NCBI RefSeq assembly: GCF_048820915.1
Contig: NZ_JBMERR010000014.1
Coordinates: 1 to 64,000, forward strand
From: Cribrihabitans_A pelagius
GTDB taxonomy: Bacteria > Pseudomonadota > Alphaproteobacteria > Rhodobacterales > Rhodobacteraceae
Direction of reading: 5' to 3'
DNA length: 64,000 nucleotides
Below are positions 34,978-42,353 of this stretch, one piece after another. Position 1 is the stretch's first letter, and the number at the start of each line of letters is the position of its first letter. The notes beneath the pieces are model-generated. The model searched no databases and was not told where the DNA came from. It was given only the letters and a program-made list of their open reading frames with translations. The position numbers were made by a program, and so were the translations under genes.

Positions 34978-36642
34978 TCAGGCTTCCCAGTACATGTACT
35001 GCGGATACAGCTCGTTGGAGATGTGGATCTCAGCCCCCTTCAGGTTGCTCTTGGAGTGGTTGTAGAGCGCCCGCCAATAGGGCTGGATGATGACGCCTTC
35101 ATCCACCATGATCTGTTCAAGCTTGGCCATGATCCGGCTGCGTGCCGCCGGGTCGGCGGTGGCCAGTGCCTGTTCGACCAGCGCGTCGAACCCGGCATTT
35201 GCAAAGCCGGACTCGTTCCAGGCCTGGCCGCTTCGGTAGGCCAGGGCCAGAGTCTGGATGCCCAGCGGCCGGTGGTTCCAGTTGGTGACCGAGAACGGGT
35301 ATTTCGCCCAATCGTTCCAGAATGTCCCGGTTGGATAAACCTTTCGCCTAACCTTGATGCCTGCATCGCGCAGCTGCGCGGCGACAGCATCGCCCGTTGC
35401 CTTCCAGAACGCGGAATCGAGCGAGATCAGTTCGTGCTCAAAATCCGCCATGCCAGCTTCTTCCAGCAGCTTCATGGCTCCTTCCGGGTCACGCACCGGC
35501 GCGCCGATGTCGGCATAGTCCGGATGCACAGGCGAGACGTGGTGGTTCTCCGCCGCGCGGCCCTGGCCGCCATAGGCGATTTCCAGCACCACCTCGTTGT
35601 CCACAGCCTTCGCCAGCGCCCGGCGCACGCGCGCATCGGCATAGACCGCCTTGCCGTCCACCTCGGCGGTCTGATTGCAGCGAGCCAGAACCGTGGCCGC
35701 GGTGGTGACCTCGTGTTTGGTCCAGCCATCCAGCGAGTCGTAGGACGCCAGATAGTCGCCTTCGGTGTCGAAGTTGACGTCGTATTCATCGGCGTCGGCG
35801 CCGGCGAAGAATGCCGCCGGGTCGGCGCCAAAGTCGATGAACTCGATCCGGTCCATGTAAGCGCCGTTGCCGACGTTCCACCAAGTGTGATCCGGGTTGC
35901 GCACCAGCGCGGCGCTGTCGCCGACGCTGTAGAATTCCGGCAGATATGGGCCGGTGCCGATCGGGTTGTCCAGCATCGTGGCCTCGTCAAATGAAGGATG
36001 CACGATGGCGGCAGGGTAATCGGCAAAACTCGCGATCAGCGAGATATCCGGCTTAGGAAGTTTCAGCCGCAATAAGTTGCTGCCGGTCACCTCGACTACA
36101 CCCGGTCTCAGCTGTTTCGTGTCCGGATCGGTAATCACCTGCAGCTTGCCAGCCATGGCATTGCCTTCGACGGTGCCGTCGCAGAAGCGCTCGATATTGG
36201 CCGCGACATCCTCGGCGGTGAAGGGATCGCCGTTGTTCCAGGTCACACCTTCGCGCACATGCAGCACGTATTCGGTGGCGTCCTCGCTGATCTCCCAGCT
36301 TTCCAGCAGGACCGGGGTGAATGTGCCGTCCGAATTGTAACGGACCAGGTATTCCAACCAGCCGCGGGTAAAGGTTGCAAGGGAGTTGAAGTCGAACTTG
36401 CGCGGATCCCGTATCGTTACAAGTTGCTGCTGGATGCGGACGGTGCCGCCCATTTGCGCGTTAACCGCAGCCTGCGCGGGCGCGGCAAGGCCCATCATCG
36501 CATAGGCGGTTGCGGCGGTTGCACCAAAGGAGCACGCCGTTGCCAGGAATTCCCTGCGGCTGACAGGGTCAGCTCCGAGGCTGCGGGCCTGCTGTGCAAG
36601 TGAATCCGGCAGCGGATTTCCTGTGCTGGTGAAATAGGTCAT
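34978..36642 (-). CDS. Orphan SBP_bac_5 (DppA/OppA-type) substrate-binding protein
   Basis: A 554-residue periplasmic binding protein of the oligopeptide type. The N-terminus has SRREFLATACSFGATAAT near 28-45, a Tat-like signal ending at AQA. The mature protein has GGTVRIQQQ, YVLHVREGVTWNNGDPFTAEDV near 130-150 and IGTGPY near 225, all family marks. The start is at 36642 after AGAGAGGG. No permease or ATPase gene is in the operon, so it must use transport parts from elsewhere or deliver the ligand in another way. Ligands of this family include peptides, opines and other amides. Confidence 0.84.
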   Translation of the reverse strand: MTYFTSTGNPLPDSLAQQARSLGADPVSRREFLATACSFGATAATAYAMMGLAAPAQAAVNAQMGGTVRIQQQLVTIRDPRKFDFNSLATFTRGWLEYLVRYNSDGTFTPVLLESWEISEDATEYVLHVREGVTWNNGDPFTAEDVAANIERFCDGTVEGNAMAGKLQVITDPDTKQLRPGVVEVTGSNLLRLKLPKPDISLIASFADYPAAIVHPSFDEATMLDNPIGTGPYLPEFYSVGDSAALVRNPDHTWWNVGNGAYMDRIEFIDFGADPAAFFAGADADEYDVNFDTEGDYLASYDSLDGWTKHEVTTAATVLARCNQTAEVDGKAVYADARVRRALAKAVDNEVVLEIAYGGQGRAAENHHVSPVHPDYADIGAPVRDPEGAMKLLEEAGMADFEHELISLDSAFWKATGDAVAAQLRDAGIKVRRKVYPTGTFWNDWAKYPFSVTNWNHRPLGIQTLALAYRSGQAWNESGFANAGFDALVEQALATADPAARSRIMAKLEQIMVDEGVIIQPYWRALYNHSKSNLKGAEIHISNELYPQYMYWEA

Positions 36643-36734
36643 TGTTTCCCTCTCTGATGTGCCGTGAGGCTGGCCGATAGCGCTCTGCGGCGCGGTTTTG
36701 CGGTGGCCGGGAGCGCGCCCAGCCACCGCGAGGC

Positions 36735-37619
36735 TTAGGCAGGCATGCGAATGCTGCCGATCCCGTCATCCTCTGTTACGGACGCGCAGATGCTGGACAG
36801 GGTGCGGGGTTGTTCATAAGGCCAGGGCGTGCCGCGGTGCAGCACAGCCCGCTGGTCCCAGATCAGCACATCGCCTACAGCCCACTGATGCGAATAAGTG
36901 AACTCCGGCTGGGTGCAGTACGCCATCAGCTCATCCAGAAGCGCCTGGCTTTCGGTCTCGTCATAGCCGTCGACCTTGAAGGAATGGCTGGCGATATAGA
37001 GCGCTTCGCGCCCGTTCACCGGGTTGGGCCAGACCGCGTTCCAATGCTGGTCCGGCCATTTGTTGAACATCGGCAGCTCCGCCAGCTCGGGCGAGATCTT
37101 GCGCCGGGAATGGCTGTAGCGGTGCCAGATGCCGCGGCCGCGGATCTTTGCTTTCAACGCCTCCGGCATCGCCGCCCAGGCGGCCCGGGTGCTGGCCAGT
37201 TCCGTTGCGCCGCCCTCGGTGGTGACAACGCGGCCGATCAGAATGTTGGTAAGAGCGGGCGTGGGCAGGAAAGTGCTGTCCGAATGCCACAGGAAGTTGG
37301 ACTTGAGGTTCAGCGTGTGCAGATCCATCTCGCCCGACGTGGAGCCGTCTTTCTGCACGTTGGACACCTCAGGCACCTCGAATTTCTCGCCCGGCTTGCG
37401 CTCGTCCGCCTTGCGGTCCTCGATCGGGCCGAACAGCTGCGCCAGCGCCATGTGTTCAGCGTTGCTGATGTCCTGCGCCCGGAACAGCAGCGCGGAATGT
37501 TCTTCGAACAGCGCCCGCAGCTCAGCGAAGTTCTGTCCCGCGCTGACATCGGAAAGGGCCATCCCGCTCACTTCGACTCCGAAATGCGGCGTCAGCGGTT
37601 TTGTCTGAATGGTGGTCAT
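36735..37619 (-). CDS. TauD/TfdA-family 2-oxoglutarate-dependent dioxygenase
   Basis: A 294-residue Fe(II)/2-oxoglutarate oxygenase. The iron ligands are H112 and D114 (WHSDSTF) and H261 (HRGTPW), and R272 in EQPRT probably binds 2-oxoglutarate. FEEHSALLFRAQDIS near 38-52 and GPIEDRK are typical of the TfdA branch, which cleaves ether, C-S or C-N bonds by hydroxylating the adjacent carbon. It follows the FAD-linked oxidase by 11 bp and has GAGGAG at its start. The substrate is probably part of the nitrogen-compound pathway suggested by the upstream hydrolases. Confidence 0.87.
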   Translation of the reverse strand: MTTIQTKPLTPHFGVEVSGMALSDVSAGQNFAELRALFEEHSALLFRAQDISNAEHMALAQLFGPIEDRKADERKPGEKFEVPEVSNVQKDGSTSGEMDLHTLNLKSNFLWHSDSTFLPTPALTNILIGRVVTTEGGATELASTRAAWAAMPEALKAKIRGRGIWHRYSHSRRKISPELAELPMFNKWPDQHWNAVWPNPVNGREALYIASHSFKVDGYDETESQALLDELMAYCTQPEFTYSHQWAVGDVLIWDQRAVLHRGTPWPYEQPRTLSSICASVTEDDGIGSIRMPA

Positions 37620-37630
37620 ATCGGGTCTCC

Positions 37631-39040
37631 TCAGCCCTTTGCCTTTGCTTCGATTTCTTCAGCGGAGAGATGCTTCACACCCTCCCAGGCCCGTGACTTG
37701 CCAGGGTTCAGCAGCCCCTTGGGGTCCATGCGTTTTTTCCACGCGAGGTGCCGGTAGTCGGCGTTCTTCAGCCCGCCGCCCTCGACGAAAAAGGTATGCG
37801 CGTCGGAAACGCTGTGTCCGTGCTGCTCGTAGATGCTGTTGATCTCGCGCAGGCGCGCCTCGTTTGAGAACCAGATGATCGGCAGGTCAAAGGCGACGAT
37901 GCTGCCGTCCAGCCGGGCAAACTCATGGTGCTGCCAGACGTCATCGTCCAAGGCTGCGCCCACGGCGGCAACCGCATCCGCATTCGACGCATCCGGCACC
38001 CCGGTCTGCTGATAGGTGGCAGAGCGGTCCGCCTTCAGCACCTGCAGGGTCGTATGGTTATAAGCGAACTCAAAGACATGCGGCAGCTTGGCCGCCTGCC
38101 GCTCCGCATCGTTCATTGCCAGATCCAGATGGCCGCCCTGCGCCGCAATCAGCGCGCGGAAAGCCACCATGTCCTCCACCGGAACCAGCGAGACCAGCAG
38201 GTGCGTGCCCTCCCGCAGATGCCCCTTGAGGCGCGGGAAATAGTCAACGATCCGCGCCTCGACCGTGCTGGCCAGCTTGCAGCCGATGTCCGGCGCAGCC
38301 GCCAGCGCATAGCCTGCGGCATAGCAGTCGCGGTAGCTGTCGAAGGTGGCCATGCAGCCGATCCAGTTGCGGTGCGGCACCGTGCGCAGGGTAACCTCGG
38401 TAATCACCCCGTTCAGCCCCCAGGCGTGGTGGATCTGCAGCGCCGCTTCGGCGTCAAAAGCATGCTCCTGCGGCTCTGCTTCCAGCGACAGCGCCTTGAG
38501 CTGGATAATATTGCCCTTTTCCCGCAGGGCGCCGTTGGCGATCGACCCGATCCCGGCCGATCCGCCGGCCACGAAGCCGCCGATAGTGGCAATGTCCTGG
38601 GTCGAAGGGAACATCGCCATTTCCCAGCCCTGCTCAATCAGAGCAGCGTTCACATCGGCCATCAGCGCCCCGGCTTCGGCCCGCACATAGCCCTCGCCGA
38701 TCTCGAGGATGCGGTTCATCTTCGTGGTCTCGATGATCAGCCCGCCCTTCAGCGGCACCGCCTGACCGTAATTGCCGGTGCCGCCGCCGCGCAGGGTGAC
38801 CGGAACATCCGCCTCAAAGGCGCGCTGCAGGCAGTGGCGCATTTCATCCGGGGTCTTGGGCACCGCAACCAGATCGCCAAAGCACTTCTTCAGCTGTGCA
38901 TTCAGAACCGGGCTGTACCAGAAAAAGTCGCGCGAGCGTTTCTTCACAAGCACCGGCTCGTCAATCACCTCCACCGGCGACAGGCTGTCGGCAAATGCGG
39001 CCCAATCGGTGCGTGGGTGTTCCAGCGGCATCTCTGTCAT
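37631..39040 (-). CDS. FAD-linked oxidase (PCMH-type, GlcD-like)
   Basis: A 469-residue flavoprotein. The PCMH FAD domain has TLRGGGTGNYGQAVPLKGG near 99-117, and MFPSTQDIATIGGFVAGGSAG near 155-175 contacts the pyrophosphate. The C-terminal cap ends with MDPKGLLNPGK, the usual final motif. The start at 39040 follows AAGGAG and overlaps the amidohydrolase stop. Related enzymes oxidise 2-hydroxy acids or the C-N bond of amines. In this operon it probably acts after deamination or ring opening. The substrate cannot be read off. Confidence 0.84.
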   Translation of the reverse strand: MTEMPLEHPRTDWAAFADSLSPVEVIDEPVLVKKRSRDFFWYSPVLNAQLKKCFGDLVAVPKTPDEMRHCLQRAFEADVPVTLRGGGTGNYGQAVPLKGGLIIETTKMNRILEIGEGYVRAEAGALMADVNAALIEQGWEMAMFPSTQDIATIGGFVAGGSAGIGSIANGALREKGNIIQLKALSLEAEPQEHAFDAEAALQIHHAWGLNGVITEVTLRTVPHRNWIGCMATFDSYRDCYAAGYALAAAPDIGCKLASTVEARIVDYFPRLKGHLREGTHLLVSLVPVEDMVAFRALIAAQGGHLDLAMNDAERQAAKLPHVFEFAYNHTTLQVLKADRSATYQQTGVPDASNADAVAAVGAALDDDVWQHHEFARLDGSIVAFDLPIIWFSNEARLREINSIYEQHGHSVSDAHTFFVEGGGLKNADYRHLAWKKRMDPKGLLNPGKSRAWEGVKHLSAEEIEAKAKG

Positions 39041-40278
39041 TGTTGTTCTCCTTGCAAGGCCTCGGCCAGAGGTTGCGGGGCAGCACGGCTGCCCAGAATG
39101 TCCGTGACCGAGAGAGCGTCGAACAGCTGCAGATCCCCGATTGCAGCCCCGTCGACGGTTACGGGCGCAAGGCCAAGCGCCTTGCGGGCGCCGGTGGTGA
39201 TCATCGGAAGATGGCTGCCGAAAGGCGGGTCCAGATGCGCGGCCAGTGCCGCCAGCGAGAGGGTCGCCAGCGGATCGTGGCTGCCCAACGGGCAAAATGC
39301 GTCACGCACGTTGTCGGTGCCCAGCACAACATTGACCCCGGCGGCCTGCAATTCATGGATTCGGGTCAACCCGCGGCGGTCCGGGGTGCCTGCGCCGCGC
39401 CCTTGCAGGTACAGGTTGGTGGCGGGCAGTGCTGCCACCGAAATCCCCGCACGGGCCAGCTTCTCCGCGATACGCTGCACGTCTTCATCGGTGTGATTCA
39501 TCAGGCTGCAGGCATGACCGCACAGAACCGGGCCTTGGAAACCGGTTTTCAGCGCCGCATCGGCGATCATCTCCAATCCGTCGAGACCGGGCGCAAGGCC
39601 CTCGTCGACGTGAAAATCCAGCGCAAGCCCGGCTTCCTCCGCGGCGCGGAAGGTGTTGAGAATTCCGGCCTGCCGCTCAGGCTGGCCCAGCACAAAGGCG
39701 CCCAGAACGCCGCCGCTTTGAGCCACTCGGCGGGCGGAGGCACGGGCATAGCTGATGTCGGCCATCATGTCGGCGCCGGTCAGCGCCGCCCGTTGCAGGA
39801 TCACCCCTGCCGGGGCCTCTTCCTTCAGTTCCCGCAGGATGTCCCAGGCTAATGGTGCAGCCGCCGGGTCCGGGCTGATACCCCAATCGACGTGCGTGCG
39901 AACAGTGGCACAGCCTGCCGACAGCAGCTCCTGCAGTCCGCGACCCGCCCGCCGGTGGATGTCTTCGGCTGTCCATATCCTGCGGTCCTGCGCCTGTGCG
40001 GCGGTTGCATCACCCAGCCCGCCGCCGATCCCCTGCATCCGGTCAATGGTGTGGCATTTGTCGAGATGCACATGCGGCTCGGTGAATTTGGGCAGCACCA
40101 ACCGCTCTGGAGGAACCGTGGCCGGTTCAAGTCCAGCCGCCCGTCCGTCCCGCAGCACAAGGTCCCCCGCCAGGCAATCGCCGTACAACTGCCCGCCGAA
40201 CCGGTCTGCCGCAGCGATCAGTGCAGCCGGGATAAGCACACCGGGCAGGCGCGCCTCTGCAGGAAGGGTATCCCTCAT
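39037..40278 (-). CDS. Cytosine-deaminase-like amidohydrolase
   Basis: A 413-residue metal-dependent amidohydrolase. H69 and H71 in EPHVHLDK start the metal site, with VRTHVDWG near 128, DFHVDEG near 222, CGHACS near 250 and GTDNVRDAF near 318 giving the remaining His and Asp ligands. The HVHLDK form and DFHVDE are typical of the CodA-type cytosine/isoguanine/creatinine deaminase branch. The start overlaps the creatininase-family stop by 4 bp. It probably deaminates or opens a small N-heterocycle. The real ligand may be neither cytosine nor creatinine. Confidence 0.84.
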   Translation of the reverse strand: MRDTLPAEARLPGVLIPAALIAAADRFGGQLYGDCLAGDLVLRDGRAAGLEPATVPPERLVLPKFTEPHVHLDKCHTIDRMQGIGGGLGDATAAQAQDRRIWTAEDIHRRAGRGLQELLSAGCATVRTHVDWGISPDPAAAPLAWDILRELKEEAPAGVILQRAALTGADMMADISYARASARRVAQSGGVLGAFVLGQPERQAGILNTFRAAEEAGLALDFHVDEGLAPGLDGLEMIADAALKTGFQGPVLCGHACSLMNHTDEDVQRIAEKLARAGISVAALPATNLYLQGRGAGTPDRRGLTRIHELQAAGVNVVLGTDNVRDAFCPLGSHDPLATLSLAALAAHLDPPFGSHLPMITTGARKALGLAPVTVDGAAIGDLQLFDALSVTDILGSRAAPQPLAEALQGEQQ

Positions 40279-41066
40279 GAGCCGTTCCTGTGATCAAAGC
40301 GGGCAAACTCCGCAAGAAACAGCGCGAAGTTGCGTCCGGCAGAGGCCAGCATCGCCTCCCCCTTTGCCGCGGTGGCCGCGGAGGCATCGCCGCACACCCC
40401 CTCGGGGTTCAGATCGCCGGCAATCCAGCCCGGCGCAGCCGGCTGGCCGGTTAGTCCGATAAAACGGAAATTCGCGGCCCAGTCCGCCATTGCGGTGCGG
40501 AAATTCTTTGCCTTGCCCATGTCCACTAGATCGGGCCGGGCGGCCAGCATCGCCGAAGTCTCACTGTCGCCCGCGTGCAGGTCCACCGCATAAGCGCCGG
40601 GTTCGAAAAGGCCCTCCGATTCAGCAAAGCCCGACCATGAGCAAACGGCCACGATCAGATCGTGGCTGATGCGCAATTCACGCGCTGCCACCTGCAGCAG
40701 CGCGGTATTGCCGCCATGCCCGTTGAACAGCACCAGCCTGGAAACCCCTGCACGTGCCACCGAGGCACCGATATCCCGCAGCACTGACAGCAGCGTCTCC
40801 GGCGACAGGCTCAATGACCCGGCAAAGCGGTCGTGCTCGTTGCTTTTGGTGATGGTCAGCGCGGGCAGCACCAGAACCGACTGCTCAGGGCTGAGGTCCG
40901 CAAGCATCAGCCTAACCACCGCCTGCGTCAGGTCCGTATCGACCGACAGCGGCAGATGCGGCCCGTGCTGCTCGGTCGCGCCCAGCGGCAGCACCGCCAC
41001 GCAATCTTCCGGCAAGGCGTGGAAATCCGGCGCCTTCAGCTCTGCCCAATGTCCCTGAACGCTCAT
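40275..41066 (-). CDS. Creatininase-family amidohydrolase
   Basis: A 263-residue enzyme of the creatinine amidohydrolase family. TEQHGPHLPLSVDTD (31-45) carries E32, H34 and D43, which fit the metal ligands. LFNGHGGNTALL near 115-125 and DLHAGDSETS near 160 complete the site. The start at 41066 overlaps the amidotransferase stop by 4 bp. Family members open cyclic amides such as creatinine or act on formamides in riboflavin, mycofactocin and related pathways. With a cytosine-deaminase-like partner it suggests step-wise opening of a cyclic urea or guanidine. Confidence 0.86.
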   Translation of the reverse strand: MSVQGHWAELKAPDFHALPEDCVAVLPLGATEQHGPHLPLSVDTDLTQAVVRLMLADLSPEQSVLVLPALTITKSNEHDRFAGSLSLSPETLLSVLRDIGASVARAGVSRLVLFNGHGGNTALLQVAARELRISHDLIVAVCSWSGFAESEGLFEPGAYAVDLHAGDSETSAMLAARPDLVDMGKAKNFRTAMADWAANFRFIGLTGQPAAPGWIAGDLNPEGVCGDASAATAAKGEAMLASAGRNFALFLAEFARFDHRNGS

Positions 41067-41758
41067 GCCGCCTGCCCCAGGAAAGTGTCGAGGAATCCGT
41101 TGAACCAACGCGCTTGCGCCGCATCATGGGCCTCCATCAGCCGGTTTTGCGTCTGCACGTCCTGAACCCCGGGCCGCCCGTAAACATGCGCCTTGCTGTC
41201 CTGCCAGCGGCGGAAGCCGGCCGGTGTCACTTCGGCGTGAAACTGGAAGCCAAAGACGTTTTCTCCATAGCGGAAGGCCTGGTTCGGGTACTGCGCATTG
41301 CCAGCCAGGCGGACGGCGCCCTCTGGCAGGTTAAATGTGTGGTAGTGTGCCTGCGTAACAACCAGCGGTGCGTCGAGGAACCCGGCAGCCTCTTCCGAGG
41401 GCTCAATCGGATAATAACCGAACTCGAAGAATTCCCGCTCCGGCGCCCCCGCCCAGGCGCCAAGATGATAGGCGAGCTGCTGGCATCCCTGGCAAATGCC
41501 GAGCAGCGGAATGCCTTCCTCCAGGCACTGCGCGATCCAGCGGTCTTCCTCCAGCAGGAACGGGTATTCTTCCCTCTCAAAGACGTCAAACAGTCCGCCG
41601 TAGATCACCGATGCAGCGACCTCGCCCACGTCATCGAGGCGGTCGCCCGCAAAAGGTTTCCGGGTCACGGCCTCAAAGCCGTTCGCCGCCAGCCAGATGA
41701 CCACACGGTCATCGGCAGGCTCATCGCCATGGCGCACCAATAGGACACGCGGTGCCAT
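41063..41758 (-). CDS. Class I glutamine amidotransferase-like hydrolase
   Basis: A 231-residue GATase1 protein. The nucleophile is C89 in GICQGCQ and the partners are H174 and E176 in FQFHAEVTP. All three triad residues are present, and no synthetase partner is encoded nearby. Such free-standing proteins often hydrolyse gamma-glutamyl amides, as PuuD does. The start at 41758 follows AAGGAGGGG. It is the first gene of the operon down to 34407 and divergent from RidA. A gamma-glutamylated amine as pathway intermediate is conceivable. Confidence 0.84.
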   Translation of the reverse strand: MAPRVLLVRHGDEPADDRVVIWLAANGFEAVTRKPFAGDRLDDVGEVAASVIYGGLFDVFEREEYPFLLEEDRWIAQCLEEGIPLLGICQGCQQLAYHLGAWAGAPEREFFEFGYYPIEPSEEAAGFLDAPLVVTQAHYHTFNLPEGAVRLAGNAQYPNQAFRYGENVFGFQFHAEVTPAGFRRWQDSKAHVYGRPGVQDVQTQNRLMEAHDAAQARWFNGFLDTFLGQAA

Positions 41759-41827
41759 ATTCCCCTCCTTCAGAGAATTGGTTTCTGCGTGGCCCTGATG
41801 GTGATCTGTGCCAGAGAGTGCCTTTAG

Positions 41828-41856
41828 GCTTGCAAACTCTCCTGCGTCTTGCAAGC
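41828..41856. promoter_or_regulatory. Operator-like inverted repeat between the amidotransferase and RidA genes
   Basis: GCTTGCAA (41828-41835) and TTGCAAGC (41849-41856) are exact reverse complements with 13 bases between. CTTGCAA also recurs as a direct repeat 19 bp apart, about two helical turns. The site lies 31 bp before the RidA start and 70 bp before the amidotransferase start, suiting a shared regulator. Confidence 0.55.
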
Positions 41857-41886
41857 TTTTTGAGGCACCTGAGAAAAGGAAATGAA

Positions 41887-42273
41887 ATGAGAGCCTTAAA
41901 CCCAGGCACCATTCGGCCGCCCTTCGCCGCCTATGCGCATGGAACGGAGATTCCGGCTGGTAAACGGGTCGTCGTAACCTCCGGTCAGCTGGGCATGAAG
42001 CCGGATGATTCGATCCCCGAAGGCAGCTATGAACAGGCCCTCATCTGCTTCGAAAACATCCGGGAAATCCTGCGGGAAGGGAATATGGAGCCTGCTGACA
42101 TCACCCATATCTCGGCCTATGTCACCAGCCGCGAGCACATGGCCGGGTATATGCGCGCGAGGGACGAATTCCTGGCCGGAACCGGGCGGGTCCCAAGCTC
42201 GACCCTGCTGATCGTTTCCGGTTTCACACGGGAAGAGTTCAAGGTCGAGGTAGAGGTGATGGCAGCGAAGTAG
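41887..42273 (+). CDS. RidA/YjgF-family enamine/imine deaminase
   Basis: A 128-residue RidA-type protein. VVTSGQLGMKPD near 29-40 and the segment ADITHISAYVTSREHM near 70-85 follow the family pattern; EEFKVEVEVMA at the end is the usual 'E.E..A' close. The residue equivalent to the RidA Arg is not clear, so it may be an Rid4-7-like member. It releases ammonia from reactive imines. Its divergent position to a nitrogen-compound operon suggests that it drains an imine made by the flavin or 2-oxoglutarate oxygenase. Confidence 0.85.
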   Translation: MRALNPGTIRPPFAAYAHGTEIPAGKRVVVTSGQLGMKPDDSIPEGSYEQALICFENIREILREGNMEPADITHISAYVTSREHMAGYMRARDEFLAGTGRVPSSTLLIVSGFTREEFKVEVEVMAAK

Positions 42274-42353
42274 CCAGGCTTGCCCGCGGCCATGGCGCTT
42301 GCCGCGGAATGAAGCCCGCTCCGCTGGACGGCCACGCCCGGCGCCAGACAGGG

